64,000 bases of DNA from Fictibacillus terranigra (GCF_030412265.1 NZ_JAUHLN010000001.1:186001-250000); one strand, 5' to 3'. Counted from the stretch's first letter, positions 12,236 to 24,178 are shown. Numbers and translations are program-made. Notes: generated by a model from the sequence alone, not told the origin.

Positions 12236-13239
12236 TGATGAATCATTTGTTATCCTCGCCTCCAGGCTGGATCCATGCGGCCATCTTTTTCGGTTTAGGA
12301 GCCTGCCTGCTGGTTATCGTTCTCGGATTTGTCACGTATGCCATTTTGGCAGAGCGAAAAGTACTGGGGTTCATGCAGCTTCGCCCGGGGCCAAACCGGG
12401 TCGGCGGGCGTTTCGGTCTTCTTCAGACCGTGGCAGATGTGCTGAAGCTGCTGATCAAGGAAGACACCATACCGAAGCTTGCCGATAAACCGCTTTTTAT
12501 TCTGGCGCCGGTTCTCGCTTTTGCTCCGGCGTTCATGGTTTTAGCGGCGATTCCTTTTTCTGAGCACCTGAAGTTTTCCGATCTCAGCATCGGCCTTCTG
12601 TATTACATAGCCATATCAGGTATTACCACGGTAGGGATTTTAATGGCCGGATGGGCTTCCAACAATAAATACTCGCTTCTAGGGGGAATGCGGTCTGCGG
12701 CCCAGATGATCTCGTATGAGATTCCTCTGGTCATCTCGGTGATCGGGGTGATTTTATTCAGTGGAAGCCTTAATTTGACCGACATTGTGAACGGACAGGA
12801 AAAGGTGGCTTATATCTTTCTGTCACCGCTCGGCTTCATCGTCTTTTTCATCTCCTCCATCGCTGAGCTGAACCGTACCCCGTTCGACCTGCCGGAGGCC
12901 GAATCTGAGCTGGTCGCCGGCTATCACGTAGAATATTCAGGCTTTCGCTGGGCTTTCTTTATGCTTACGGAGTATGTATATCTTTTTGCCATGGCTGCTT
13001 TAACGACCGTCCTTTTTCTTGGCGGATGGAAGCCGATCCCGTTTTTGGGCTTTATTCCGGGGATCATCTGGTTCGCCCTGAAGTTCAGCGTGATCGTCTT
13101 CTTTATGATATGGATCCGGGGAACAATGCCTCGTTTGAGAGCCGATCAGCTCATGGAGTTTGCGTGGAAAGTACTATTGCCGGTCGCTTTACTCAACATC
13201 TTTGTCAGTGCCGTTGTGAAAGAACTCTTCTTAAGATAG
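12235..13239 (+). CDS. nuoH: NADH-quinone oxidoreductase subunit H
   Basis: The 334-residue membrane subunit links the peripheral arm to the proton channels and forms the quinone entry. It has about eight membrane segments, the family signature AERKVLGFMQLRPGPNRVG, and the acidic loop FDLPEAESELVAGYHVEYSG. The ATG at 12235 overlaps the nuoD stop; ATG at 12238 is an equal alternative. Confidence 0.97.
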   Translation: MMNHLLSSPPGWIHAAIFFGLGACLLVIVLGFVTYAILAERKVLGFMQLRPGPNRVGGRFGLLQTVADVLKLLIKEDTIPKLADKPLFILAPVLAFAPAFMVLAAIPFSEHLKFSDLSIGLLYYIAISGITTVGILMAGWASNNKYSLLGGMRSAAQMISYEIPLVISVIGVILFSGSLNLTDIVNGQEKVAYIFLSPLGFIVFFISSIAELNRTPFDLPEAESELVAGYHVEYSGFRWAFFMLTEYVYLFAMAALTTVLFLGGWKPIPFLGFIPGIIWFALKFSVIVFFMIWIRGTMPRLRADQLMEFAWKVLLPVALLNIFVSAVVKELFLR

Positions 13240-13265
13240 GTCCAGCAAAAAAGGAGTGGTGTGAG

Positions 13266-13685
13266 GTGAAAGGTCTTGCAAAGGGCTTAAAATATACGCT
13301 CAGTAATTTGACGAAGCAGAATGTGACAACACAATATCCGGATGTCCCTCTTCAGATGCCAGACCGTTTCCGGGGCATTCAGAAATTCTATCCGGAAAAA
13401 TGTATCGTCTGCAATCAGTGTGCGAACATTTGCCCGACAGACTGTATTCAGCTGACTGGCAAGCCCCATCCCGACCCAGGGAAAAAAGGGAAAATCATTG
13501 ATACGTATGACATCAATTTTGAGATCTGCATTCTGTGCGATCTTTGTACAGAAGTCTGCCCGACTGAAGCAATCGTCATGACCAACAATTTCGAACTGGC
13601 GGAGTACAGCCGGGATGAACTGTTCAAAGATCTGCTTTGGCTCGATGAGAACGACAGCAACGTGAGGAAGGAGAATAAAGCATGA
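13266..13685 (+). CDS. nuoI: NADH-quinone oxidoreductase subunit I (2 x 4Fe-4S)
   Basis: The 139-residue ferredoxin-like subunit carries clusters N6a and N6b: CIVCNQCANICPTDC and CILCDLCTEVCPTEA. I chose GTG at 13266, which follows AAGGAG at 13251-13256 by 9 bp; the frame stays open further upstream into nuoH but no good start is there. In a complex lacking NuoEFG, this subunit and NuoB/C/D form the exposed electron-entry face. It overlaps nuoJ by 4 bp. Confidence 0.95.
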   Translation: MKGLAKGLKYTLSNLTKQNVTTQYPDVPLQMPDRFRGIQKFYPEKCIVCNQCANICPTDCIQLTGKPHPDPGKKGKIIDTYDINFEICILCDLCTEVCPTEAIVMTNNFELAEYSRDELFKDLLWLDENDSNVRKENKA

Positions 13686-14194
13686 CAGGAGAAATGATTG
13701 CTTTCTTTATCCTGGCCTTGGCTGCCATAGCTGGCGGTGTACTGATGATTAATCTGTCAAACGTGGTTCATATGGTGGTGGCGCTGGTGTTCACGTTCCT
13801 GGCCATCGCCGGCATCTACATCACGCTGTCGGCAGAATTTGTGGCTGCCGTCCAGGTGCTGATCTATTCTGGTGCCATCACGATCATCATGCTGTTTGGG
13901 ATCATGCTCACCCGCCATGAACGGGATACGGCATCAAAAATGCCAAGGATGACCGTTTTATTGTCAGGAGCAGGAGTAGCGCTCTTTTTCCTGATTATGT
14001 TTTTTGGCATAAACCGTCTCAGCCTCGGATCACCGGCGGCTGATTTACACATTGAGAACACCAAAAAAATTGGGGTCGAACTCTACTCAAAGTACATCAT
14101 TCCATTTGAACTGACGTCTGTCCTTCTATTGGTGGCCTTGGTCGGAGCGATTGTGCTTGCGAAAAGGGACGAAGAGAAGGAGGCTGAAAAATGA
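13682..14194 (+). CDS. nuoJ: NADH-quinone oxidoreductase subunit J
   Basis: The 170-residue protein has five hydrophobic segments and the ND6-type stretch [16 protein letters not shown] plus [19 protein letters not shown]. Start and stop overlap nuoI and nuoK by 4 bp each, so translation is coupled. Confidence 0.95.
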   Translation: MTGEMIAFFILALAAIAGGVLMINLSNVVHMVVALVFTFLAIAGIYITLSAEFVAAVQVLIYSGAITIIMLFGIMLTRHERDTASKMPRMTVLLSGAGVALFFLIMFFGINRLSLGSPAADLHIENTKKIGVELYSKYIIPFELTSVLLLVALVGAIVLAKRDEEKEAEK

Positions 14195-14505
14195 ATAGTA
14201 TTCCTTTGTCCGTTTACCTTGTACTGGCCCTGATCCTGTTCTGCATCGGGCTGTTTGGAGCGCTGACGAAAAGAAATGCAGTCATCGTGCTCATCTCCAT
14301 TGAACTGATGCTGAACGCAGTTAACATTAACCTTGTTGCTTTTGCTAAGTATGGCGCCAAACCCGGCCTGACCGGACAGATCTTTTCACTTTTTACCATC
14401 ACCGTTGCGGCTGCTGAAGCGGCGGTAGGGCTGGCCATTCTGATGGCCCTGTACCGAAACCGCAAGACCGTTAATGTGGATGAAATGGATATTATGAAGC
14501 GCTAA
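14191..14505 (+). CDS. nuoK: NADH-quinone oxidoreductase subunit K
   Basis: The 104-residue three-helix subunit has the two conserved membrane glutamates in [17 protein letters not shown] and [13 protein letters not shown] that belong to the proton path. It overlaps nuoJ and is 16 bp from the chosen nuoL start. Confidence 0.96.
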   Translation: MNSIPLSVYLVLALILFCIGLFGALTKRNAVIVLISIELMLNAVNINLVAFAKYGAKPGLTGQIFSLFTITVAAAEAAVGLAILMALYRNRKTVNVDEMDIMKR

Positions 14506-14521
14506 AAAGGGGTTGGAAAAG

Positions 14522-16390
14522 ATGATGCAGAATGCCTGGCTGATACCACTGTTACCGCTGCTATCCTTCATCCTTCTTTTACTTTTTGGAAAAAAACTAA
14601 AAGAAGCCTCTGCCTACGCCGGTATCGGAGCAACCTTGCTATCCTTGATGCTGGCTGCTGCTGTAATGCTCGGCCAATGGGGCGGGGAGTCTTACAAGGC
14701 AGAAGGAGTATGGCTGTCGATCGGAAAACATGCCGTAACGATGGGATACGAAATCAATCCGCTGAATGCGTTGATGCTTGTCATCGTAACGCTCGTAAGC
14801 TTTCTTGTACATGTCTACTCGAAGAGTTACATGCGTGGAGATGACCGTTTCCATGTGTTTTTTGCCTACCTGGGTCTTTTTACCTTTGCGATGCTGGGGC
14901 TTGTTCTGTCCCCTAACCTGCTTCAGGTCTATATGTTCTGGGAACTGGTAGGCTTAGGTTCGTTTCTTCTCATCGGATACTATTATTTTAAGCCGGAAGC
15001 GAAAGCCGCTGCGAAAAAAGCCTTTATCATGACCAGGATCGGAGACGTTGGACTCTTTATCGGTATCATCCTCCTATACTGGCAGGCTGGAAGCTTTGAG
15101 TACGATGAGATTTTCAAAGCGATAGCCGACGGAACGATTTCCTCGGATATGATAACGCTGATCGCCATTCTTATTTTTGTAGGAGCAGTCGGTAAATCGG
15201 GGCAGCTTCCGCTTCATACATGGCTTCCTGATGCGATGGAAGGTCCAACGCCAGTGTCTGCGCTGATCCACGCAGCAACGATGGTCGCTGCAGGTGTGTA
15301 TCTCGTGGCCGCCATGTATCCGCTTTTTGAAGCTTCCTCTGCGGCCATGACCACCGTCGCCGTTGTTGGAGGGATTACCGCTATATTTGCCGCATCCATC
15401 GGTCTGATGCAGAAGGATATTAAACGGGTGCTCGCCTATTCCACCGTGAGCCAGCTTGGCTACATGATGCTCGCCCTCGGTTCCGGCGGCTATACAGCCG
15501 GAGTCTTCCATCTGATGACTCACGCGTTTTTTAAGGCTCTCCTGTTCCTGGCTGCGGGGAGTGTAATCCATGCTGTACATACACAAAATATTGAAGAAAT
15601 GGGCGGTCTTTGGAGAAAGCTGAAAATTACAGCTCCTTTATTTTTGATTGGAGCACTCTCCATTTCCGGTTTTCCGCTCTTTTCCGGTTTTTTCAGTAAA
15701 GATGAAATTTTAATGGCAACCTACGGGGATGGAAGATATGGATTATTTGTTCTCGCTGTACTCGCTGCCTTTTTTACCGCCTTTTATATGTTCCGCCTGT
15801 TTTTTATGGTATTCGCAGGAAGCCCAAGCCAAGAGCATGGGAAGGTGGGGGAATCCGATGGCCCGATGATCCTTCCAATGGCGGTTCTCGGTGTCCTGGC
15901 TGTCTTGGCTGGTTATTTAAATACCCCATGGTTCGGAACCTTTTTAGCAGATTATTTAAGCCACGGCCCTGTCCGGTTCGCTGCAGAAGGAGAGCATGGG
16001 CCGATTTGGATTCCGATTCTTGCTACGGCGGTATCCTTGGCTGGAATCTTACTGGCCTATCTCATGTACGGTAAAAAGAAACTGTCGAGAAATTGGCTGT
16101 CGCGTTCTCTGCCTTCTCTCAGCACGATCGTTTACCGCAAGTATTATGTGGATGAGGCCTATGACGCCACGGTTGTCAGAGGAACAACGGGATTTAGCTG
16201 CCTTTGGAGCTATGTTGACCGGTACCTCGTTGAAGGGGCTGTAAACGGAACGGTAAGCCTCATTCAATGGCTTGGTAAAAGAGGTTCCTATATGTACGAT
16301 GGCCAGGTGCAGAGAATCGGTGCCGTCGCTGTTGCAGGCCTCGTTATTATCCTACTATTCTTTGCTGCGGCAGGGGGGTATTTCTCATGA
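14522..16390 (+). CDS. nuoL: NADH-quinone oxidoreductase subunit L (antiporter-like)
   Basis: The 622-residue proton-pumping subunit belongs to the Mrp/ND5 antiporter family. The core is recognisable by FWELVGLGSFLLIGYYY (conserved Glu), KSGQLPLHTWLPDAMEGPTP (Lys and His of the channel) and FHLMTHAFFKALLFL. A long lateral-helix region and a C-terminal membrane segment complete it. The ATG at 14522 has AAGGGG 9-10 bp upstream; the in-frame TTG at 14513 would abut the site. It overlaps nuoM by 4 bp. Confidence 0.96.
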   Translation: MMQNAWLIPLLPLLSFILLLLFGKKLKEASAYAGIGATLLSLMLAAAVMLGQWGGESYKAEGVWLSIGKHAVTMGYEINPLNALMLVIVTLVSFLVHVYSKSYMRGDDRFHVFFAYLGLFTFAMLGLVLSPNLLQVYMFWELVGLGSFLLIGYYYFKPEAKAAAKKAFIMTRIGDVGLFIGIILLYWQAGSFEYDEIFKAIADGTISSDMITLIAILIFVGAVGKSGQLPLHTWLPDAMEGPTPVSALIHAATMVAAGVYLVAAMYPLFEASSAAMTTVAVVGGITAIFAASIGLMQKDIKRVLAYSTVSQLGYMMLALGSGGYTAGVFHLMTHAFFKALLFLAAGSVIHAVHTQNIEEMGGLWRKLKITAPLFLIGALSISGFPLFSGFFSKDEILMATYGDGRYGLFVLAVLAAFFTAFYMFRLFFMVFAGSPSQEHGKVGESDGPMILPMAVLGVLAVLAGYLNTPWFGTFLADYLSHGPVRFAAEGEHGPIWIPILATAVSLAGILLAYLMYGKKKLSRNWLSRSLPSLSTIVYRKYYVDEAYDATVVRGTTGFSCLWSYVDRYLVEGAVNGTVSLIQWLGKRGSYMYDGQVQRIGAVAVAGLVIILLFFAAAGGYFS

Positions 16391-17892
16391 GCCACCTGAT
16401 TTCCATCCTGGTGTTTTCTCCGCTGGCCGGTATTCTTGCTCTAAGTTTACTGTCTTCCAAAAATGAGAGAGCCCTAAAACTCGCAGGCCTGCTCGGTGCA
16501 CTTCTTCCCATGCTGATCGCGGTCATCGCAGCAGCCTCCTTTGAACGTTCGGCTTCTGGAATCCAGCTTGCTGAACAGGTGAACTGGATCTCCTATAAAA
16601 TGCTTAAAACGGGAGATGCCGCCTATTTTTCTATTAGGTATGAAGTGGGCGCTAATGGCCTGTCAATTGTCCTCATGCTGCTCACGGCTGTTATTTCTGT
16701 TCTGGCAGCCGTAGGTTCATGGACCGTCAAGCGTGACTGGAAAAGTTATTTCATCTTCTTTCTGATCTTGGAGCTCGGTATGTTAGGGGTGTTCGCCGCT
16801 CAAAATCTCTTTCTCTTCTTCATTTTCTTTGAGATCACGCTGATTCCGATGTTCTTCCTGATCGGCAGGTGGGGGTATGCGGACAGGGAAAAGGCGGCAT
16901 ACAGCTTCTTGATCTATAACGGAATCGGTTCTGCCATTCTGCTCATTGTATTCGTAGCCCTTTTTATGAGAGCAGGAACGCTCAATTATGGGGAACTTGC
17001 GAAAATACTCAGCACAAATGGCTATCCGGGTCTCGGAAGCACGTTCCGAATGTCAGTCCTTATTGCCCTGCTCGTCGCTTTTGGGATTAAACTGCCGATT
17101 GTGCCCCTTCATACATGGATGCTAAGGGTGCACGTTCAAGCACCGCCTTCCATCGTTATGATCCACTCAGGGATTCTTTTGAAGATTGGAGCATACGGGC
17201 TCTTTACGTTCGGAATCGGATTCTTTCCTGCTGAATTTAAACAGCTGGCGGTTTGGATCGCGGTCCTGGGAGTGATCAACCTTCTTTTTGGTGCTTTTCT
17301 TGCCATTGTACAGACGGATTTGAAAAAAGTACTGGCCTACTCTTCTGTCTCTCACATGGGAATCGTACTGATCGGCTTTGCCGCCATGAATGAAGCCGGA
17401 TTAAAGGGAGCCATATTTCAGCTGATCTCTCACGGATTGATCTCCGCTCTGCTGTTCTTCCTGATAGGAGTGCTGTACGAACGGACGGGTTCTTCAGATT
17501 TAAAAGACTACAGCGGGCTTGCAGGCGCCATGCCGGTCACTGCAGGCGTCCTTCTCGCCGGGGGACTGGCGTCGCTTGGGCTTCCGGGCATGTCGGGGTT
17601 TATCAGTGAATTTCTGGCCTTTCTCGGGCTTTTCAAGGTGATGCCGGTCATTGCTGCAGTCGGGACTCTCGGAATCGTATTGACGGCGGTATATGTTTTG
17701 CGCGCTGTTCTCTCCGTAACCTTTGGGCCAACGAGAGAATCTTATCCTGTTGGACGTGATATGACGGCTCGCGAAAAGATTCCGGCCTTTGTTCTTCTCG
17801 GCCTCGTGCTCGTTATCGGCATTTATCCGGGAATGCTTAGCGAACCTTTACACACGGTTTTAGACACAATCTTGTTAGGCTTAAGGGGGTAG
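16387..17892 (+). CDS. nuoM: NADH-quinone oxidoreductase subunit M (antiporter-like)
   Basis: The 501-residue membrane subunit shows the ND4 signature: FFIFFEITLIPMFFLIGRWG (conserved Glu), KLPIVPLHTWMLRVHVQAPP, and YSSVSHMGIVLIG. About 14 membrane helices are expected. It sits between nuoL and nuoN in canonical order, 4 bp before nuoN. Confidence 0.96.
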   Translation: MSHLISILVFSPLAGILALSLLSSKNERALKLAGLLGALLPMLIAVIAAASFERSASGIQLAEQVNWISYKMLKTGDAAYFSIRYEVGANGLSIVLMLLTAVISVLAAVGSWTVKRDWKSYFIFFLILELGMLGVFAAQNLFLFFIFFEITLIPMFFLIGRWGYADREKAAYSFLIYNGIGSAILLIVFVALFMRAGTLNYGELAKILSTNGYPGLGSTFRMSVLIALLVAFGIKLPIVPLHTWMLRVHVQAPPSIVMIHSGILLKIGAYGLFTFGIGFFPAEFKQLAVWIAVLGVINLLFGAFLAIVQTDLKKVLAYSSVSHMGIVLIGFAAMNEAGLKGAIFQLISHGLISALLFFLIGVLYERTGSSDLKDYSGLAGAMPVTAGVLLAGGLASLGLPGMSGFISEFLAFLGLFKVMPVIAAVGTLGIVLTAVYVLRAVLSVTFGPTRESYPVGRDMTAREKIPAFVLLGLVLVIGIYPGMLSEPLHTVLDTILLGLRG

Positions 17893-17896
17893 CCAG

Positions 17897-19414
17897 ATGG
17901 ATCTTCAAACGTTAACTTCAATGAACTGGGGAATCATGGCGCCTGAATTTGTTGTCTTAGGCACAGCACTTCTGCTGTCCTTGCTCGACCTTTTTATGAC
18001 AGGGAAGAAAAGCCGCCGTCCTCTCGGGATATTGGCGATAGCGGGAATCGCAGCATCTTTCATTTTTTTATACCTTCAGTTTGGCGATCCGGGTGCATCA
18101 CTGTTTCATGATATGTATCGGCTGGATTCCTTCTCGAAGGCATTTAAGCTGATTTTGCTTTTGGGAACAGGGCTGATCTTGGTTTTAGCTTACGACTATC
18201 AAATGAAGGAAGAAGAGGAGTACCGTGGGGAATTTTATTATCTGCTCCTCACCGCCTTGCTTGGAGCCATGGTTATGGCTTCCAGCGCAGATATGATCAC
18301 CTTGTTTATCGGGCTGGAGCTCCTTTCCCTTTCTTCCTATGTCATGGCGGGTTTGAGAAAGGGGAAAATGGAGTCAAATGAGGCCGCTTTTAAATATGTG
18401 GTAACAGGCGGAATTTCAACAGCGGTCACATTGTTTGGAATGAGCTACATTTTCGGGATGACGGGGGAAACGAACCTGTATGCGGTCGGAGCGGCTCTGA
18501 GGGATACGAGCATTTTGCAGAATCAGTTTTTACTTGTGTTTGCTTTCTTTATCACATTTGCCGGTCTTACCTTTAAAATCGCTTCCGCTCCTTTTCATAT
18601 GTGGGCACCTGATGTCTATCAGGGTTCTCCGCTCCCTGTAACCGCTTTTTTAAGCGTCGTTTCCAAGACAGCGGGATTTGCGCTGATCCTTCGCTTCTTC
18701 CTCTTGTGCTTCAGTTCGGCGCCAGGCATAAAAGGAGATCAGCTCTTGCTTCAAGTACAGCCGTATCTCGCTGTCCTAGCCGGGGCAACGATGATCGCCG
18801 GAAATGTGATCGCCCTCCGGCAGCGGGACATTAAACGGCTTTTCGCCTACTCTTCGGTTGCGCAGGCCGGCTATATTCTTGTTCCATTCGTATCCGTTTC
18901 GGCCTTGCTGTTTGAAACCACCTGGTTTTATCTTTTGGCGTATCTGTTTATGAATATTGGTGCATTTGCCGTCATTCAGGCCGTAACGGCAGCAGCAGGG
19001 ACGAACGATATATCCGGTTTTGAAGGTTTGTATAAGCGTTCTCCGTGGCTTGCGGTGGCCATGACGATCTTCATTCTTTCATTGGCAGGCATTCCGTTAA
19101 CAGCAGGGTTTGCCGGTAAATTCGGCATCTTCATGAATGCTCTTGGAACAAATCCCCCACATTACATATTAGCGGGTATCCTGATGGCTACGACGGTCGT
19201 CTCCTACTTCTATTATTTCAATATCATCGGTCAGATGTTTTTCCGCACGGGGCAGGAAGGACCCAGGATACAGCATAAGAATGGCCTCCTGGTTGTAACG
19301 GCTGTATGCGCGGCAGCGACGTTGTTCTTCGGGATCTTCCCGGGAGCGGCTCTGCACTTCTTTTACAATGAATTTCAGTTCAACGATTTTTTCCAGGTTA
19401 TGGAGCAAAAATAA
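17897..19414 (+). CDS. nuoN: NADH-quinone oxidoreductase subunit N (antiporter-like)
   Basis: The 505-residue ND2-type membrane subunit has TLFIGLELLSLSSYVMAG (conserved Glu), KIASAPFHMWAPDVYQGSP, and YSSVAQAGYIL. It is the last gene of the operon; a clean terminator overlaps its end. No nuoE, nuoF or nuoG is present before nuoA, inside, or after nuoN. Confidence 0.96.
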   Translation: MDLQTLTSMNWGIMAPEFVVLGTALLLSLLDLFMTGKKSRRPLGILAIAGIAASFIFLYLQFGDPGASLFHDMYRLDSFSKAFKLILLLGTGLILVLAYDYQMKEEEEYRGEFYYLLLTALLGAMVMASSADMITLFIGLELLSLSSYVMAGLRKGKMESNEAAFKYVVTGGISTAVTLFGMSYIFGMTGETNLYAVGAALRDTSILQNQFLLVFAFFITFAGLTFKIASAPFHMWAPDVYQGSPLPVTAFLSVVSKTAGFALILRFFLLCFSSAPGIKGDQLLLQVQPYLAVLAGATMIAGNVIALRQRDIKRLFAYSSVAQAGYILVPFVSVSALLFETTWFYLLAYLFMNIGAFAVIQAVTAAAGTNDISGFEGLYKRSPWLAVAMTIFILSLAGIPLTAGFAGKFGIFMNALGTNPPHYILAGILMATTVVSYFYYFNIIGQMFFRTGQEGPRIQHKNGLLVVTAVCAAATLFFGIFPGAALHFFYNEFQFNDFFQVMEQK

Positions 19415-19444
19415 GGGATCTGCAGTGATGCAGATCCCTTTTTC
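19413..19444 (+). terminator. Terminator of the nuo operon
   Basis: A perfect 11-bp stem AAGGGATCTGC / GCAGATCCCTT with a 6-base loop is followed by T residues right after nuoN. Confidence 0.93.
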
Positions 19445-19626
19445 TGTAAAAAGATACCCTTGGATTTGATAGTTATGTCAAAATTGGGAACATGGTTAAA
19501 AATAGGTCTTTTGTCTGTTCCTTTATGGTAAAATTCAGTTTATGCTACTTTCTGTTGATGTGTGTTATCATGGTGTTGTTTAGTAAACACCTGGCCGATC
19601 AGGCCTTGTGGCAAGGAGGAACCGAG

Positions 19627-19860
19627 TTGTTTGAACAAGCCGGGCAGCAAGCGCTGCTACATATCCTTGTTTACCTGCTTTTTCTCGTCATCACATGGTG
19701 GGCCATGCAGGCAATAAGATTTGACACATACATCAAAAAAGGCAAAGTGATCCAGGCACGAGTGCTATTCGTCCTTGTGACGATCGCAGTTGCCAGCCTC
19801 GTAAGCAGCTTCTTTCTCACGTATTTGAATTATTCCACACAGCTTAAATATTTATTTTAA
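19627..19860 (+). CDS. ywzB: DUF1146 small membrane protein (YwzB family)
   Basis: The 77-residue protein has two membrane segments (ALLHILVYLLFLVITWWAMQ and VLFVLVTIAVASLVSSFFLT) separated by a basic cytoplasmic loop FDTYIKKGKVIQARV, which is the DUF1146 pattern. I chose TTG at 19627, which has AAGGAGGA 6 bp upstream. The frame extends to 19492, but the extra part lacks a ribosome site. The following ywmB and murA reproduce the B. subtilis order, which supports the call. Function is unknown in the family. Confidence 0.82.
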   Translation: MFEQAGQQALLHILVYLLFLVITWWAMQAIRFDTYIKKGKVIQARVLFVLVTIAVASLVSSFFLTYLNYSTQLKYLF

Positions 19861-20029
19861 TTTAACATTTACCTATTAACTGCCGCAGCCCACTATACAG
19901 CAAAAGATTGTTCACTGTTGAACAAAGTAAATACGTGAAGTTTCTGTCGGAATATGACTGCAACTTCCATGAATAATGGACCGTCCTCTGGCAAGAATGA
20001 GAAATACAGGAGAGGACGGGTGGAATAAA

Positions 20030-20773
20030 ATGAAAAAGAACATTGTTCTATTTTTTGCTATTATATTTTTGGTTCATTCTTATGCGAGTGTGCAGGCGAA
20101 AGAAACGGCAAATGTAACGAAGATTTTGGACATGAAACAGGCGATGGACCAGCACGGTGTGATCTTGAAAAAATGGTCGGTTTACACGAAAGGTAGTGCA
20201 GGTTTTACATTGGATGTAAATGGGTATCGACAAAAAGCGGCATTATTAAAGAAGGCTGCTAAAGGTTATAAATGGAACGCAATCAACGAACAAGAACATT
20301 TGAAAATGTCCGGGGTGCGATTTTCCGAGGCAGGGAGTATAAAAGAGCGCCTTACGCTGGTAGCCTACCCCCAAAAAGGAAAGCTGGCAACGTATCTTGT
20401 TTATGCGGTCGAAGGGAGGAGCTGGAATAAAAATCAATTCCAGCAATTCGCACGATCGTTTCAGAGTAGGGTCGCTACCTACTTTGAAGGAAAAACTGCA
20501 ACTTTCTCTTGTGTCACCGGGGTACATAGTGATACAATGGACGTTGGTTTGTATAAACAAGCACTTGAGCTCATGACAACGTTCTCCGCTGTTCCTGTCG
20601 AAGAACTGAAGGAAGAGACGTTTGTATCAATCTCGGCATATACTAAGCATTGGGATGAGAAATTGAACACAGCTCACAAAGCAATGAATCTGCAGATTGC
20701 AATCAGAAATCAAGGAATGGGCGGCCAAACTGCCGTCACAATTGGAACACCAATAATTACGTCTGAATATTAA
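20030..20773 (+). CDS. ywmB: YwmB family secreted protein (TATA-box-binding-protein-like fold)
   Basis: The 247-residue protein begins with a signal peptide (MKKNIVLFFAIIFLVHSYAS) with a likely cleavage near VQA. The rest fits the YwmB family, a two-domain exported protein of unknown function conserved just before murA in bacilli. ATG at 20030 is chosen because of the signal peptide and a GGGTGGA site; earlier ATG codons at 19998 and 19976 are possible. It is 30 bp from murA and probably shares its transcript. Confidence 0.8.
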   Translation: MKKNIVLFFAIIFLVHSYASVQAKETANVTKILDMKQAMDQHGVILKKWSVYTKGSAGFTLDVNGYRQKAALLKKAAKGYKWNAINEQEHLKMSGVRFSEAGSIKERLTLVAYPQKGKLATYLVYAVEGRSWNKNQFQQFARSFQSRVATYFEGKTATFSCVTGVHSDTMDVGLYKQALELMTTFSAVPVEELKEETFVSISAYTKHWDEKLNTAHKAMNLQIAIRNQGMGGQTAVTIGTPIITSEY

Positions 20774-20803
20774 TATAGAAATTGGACGCGGAGGGGAATA
20801 TCG

Positions 20804-22123
20804 TTGGAAAAAATCATTGTCCGTGGTGGTAGGCGGTTAGAAGGCTCTGTCAAGGTAGAAGGAGCAAAGAATGCCGTACTGCCTGTCATCGCAGCATCCA
20901 TTTTAGCCAGTAAAGGCACAAGCACGATTAAAGATGTGCCGACCCTTGCTGATGTATATACGATTAACGAGGTACTGCGTTATTTAAATATTGAAGTTAA
21001 ATTTAAGAATGGCGAGATCGAAGTTGATGCTTCTGGTGCTCTAAAAACAGAAGCACCGTTTGAATATGTTCGTAAAATGCGTGCATCCTTCTTAGTAATG
21101 GGGCCTTTGCTTGCGCGTGTAGGTCTGGCGAGAATCGCGCTTCCTGGCGGCTGTGCCATTGGTTCCCGCCCGATTGATCAGCACTTAAAAGGCTTTGAAG
21201 CGATGGGTGCTACTGTTAAAATCGGTAATGGGTTTATTGAAGCAAGCATCGATGGCCGGCTTAAGGGCGCAAAAATTTATTTAGATTTCCCAAGTGTAGG
21301 AGCTACAGAAAATATCATCTCAGCTGCTGCCCTTGCTGAAGGAACAACCATCATTGAAAATGCAGCAAAAGAGCCTGAGATTGTCTGCCTCGCCAACTAT
21401 ATCAACTCCATGGGAGGAAAAGTAGTAGGTGCAGGAACAGGTACGATCCGCATTGAAGGTGTAGAAGAGCTTTCCGGTGCAGTTCACGCTGTGGTTCCTG
21501 ACCGTATCGAAGCCGGTACGTACATGGTTGCTGCAGCGATTACTGGCGGTAACGTTTTTGTTGAAGGAGCGATTGCCGAGCACCTTCGCCCATTAATAGC
21601 AAAAATGGAAGAAATGGGTATTACCATTAAAGATGAAGAAACCGGACTTCGTGTAATTGGACCAGAAGAATTAAAACCAGTGGACATTAAAACCATGCCT
21701 CACCCTGGATTCCCGACTGATTTACAGTCACAGATGATGGCACTGCTCCTTCGGGCAAACGGTACAAGTGTCATTACCGAAACTGTGTTTGAAAACCGTT
21801 TTATGCATGTGGAGGAATTCCGCCGCATGAATGGAGATATTAAAATTGAAGGCCGTTCTGCTGTAATCAACGGACCTGTATCCTTACAGGGAGCCGAGGT
21901 TGCGGCAACAGACCTGCGTGCAGGAGCAGCACTTGTTCTTGCTGGCCTTGTAGCTGACGGATATACTCGCGTCACTGAGCTTAAGCATATCGACCGCGGC
22001 TATGTAGGATTTACAGAAAAACTTCGTGATCTCGGAGCTGACATCGAACGTGTCAACGAAGAATCGAAAGTTGTTCCAACAGAGGAAAAATCATCGGTAT
22101 CATTAAAATCTAATCTTGCTTAA
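20804..22123 (+). CDS. murA: UDP-N-acetylglucosamine 1-carboxyvinyltransferase
   Basis: The 439-residue enzyme transfers enolpyruvate from PEP to UDP-GlcNAc, the first committed step of peptidoglycan synthesis and the fosfomycin target. The active-site loop reads [18 protein letters not shown] with the catalytic Cys intact, so it should be fosfomycin-sensitive in type. The Lys-Asn pair at the N-terminus (GAKNAVLPV) binds UDP-GlcNAc. TTG at 20804 has GAGGGG upstream. It corresponds in position to B. subtilis murAA. Confidence 0.97.
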   Translation: MEKIIVRGGRRLEGSVKVEGAKNAVLPVIAASILASKGTSTIKDVPTLADVYTINEVLRYLNIEVKFKNGEIEVDASGALKTEAPFEYVRKMRASFLVMGPLLARVGLARIALPGGCAIGSRPIDQHLKGFEAMGATVKIGNGFIEASIDGRLKGAKIYLDFPSVGATENIISAAALAEGTTIIENAAKEPEIVCLANYINSMGGKVVGAGTGTIRIEGVEELSGAVHAVVPDRIEAGTYMVAAAITGGNVFVEGAIAEHLRPLIAKMEEMGITIKDEETGLRVIGPEELKPVDIKTMPHPGFPTDLQSQMMALLLRANGTSVITETVFENRFMHVEEFRRMNGDIKIEGRSAVINGPVSLQGAEVAATDLRAGAALVLAGLVADGYTRVTELKHIDRGYVGFTEKLRDLGADIERVNEESKVVPTEEKSSVSLKSNLA

Positions 22124-22134
22124 TTCATATGCTA

Positions 22135-22167
22135 AAAGGCTTCCTGCGATTGCAGGGAGCCTTTTTT
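22135..22167 (+). terminator. Terminator after murA
   Basis: AAAGGCTTCCTGC pairs with GCAGGGAGCCTTT across a four-base loop (one mismatch or wobble) and is followed by T residues. Confidence 0.9.
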
Positions 22168-22351
22168 AATTGTGTTTTCTAAAGGTGTAGTAAAAAGAGC
22201 ATGAGAAATTCCATTAATAAAAGTGATTGAAAAGGCCTAGCTGATGAAAGGAATGAAAAAATTCTAGTATGATATATTCAAAATTTTGAGAATAGTTTGA
22301 AATTAAAGGAAAATCAAGTAATATAGAGTCAAGCAAGGCCATTCTATATAA

Positions 22352-24031
<1,680 letters not shown>

Positions 24032-24034
24032 AAA

Positions 24035-24070
24035 GCAAGGACCCTGCTAGGCACCTGGCAGGGCTTTTTC
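24035..24070 (+). terminator. Terminator after the M4 protease gene
   Basis: CCCTGC (24042-24047) pairs with GCAGGG (24058-24063) and is followed by a T run. Confidence 0.8.
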
Positions 24071-24178
24071 TATGAGATTGAAAAGCCATCTCAGAGGATG
24101 AAAGGAAAAACAAGTTCTAATAGTTTGTCCCCCTCCATAAATTGTAAAGACTAATCAAATCAGTGGAGGCCAGGCAGA

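Noticed and set aside
13026-13265. Upstream part of the nuoI reading frame inside nuoH
   Set aside because: It overlaps a conserved membrane protein in another frame; GTG 13266 has a good ribosome site and matches NuoI length.
19492-19626. Hydrophobic extension of the ywzB frame
   Set aside because: No ribosome site, and YwzB-family proteins are about 75 residues; TTG 19627 has AAGGAGGA.
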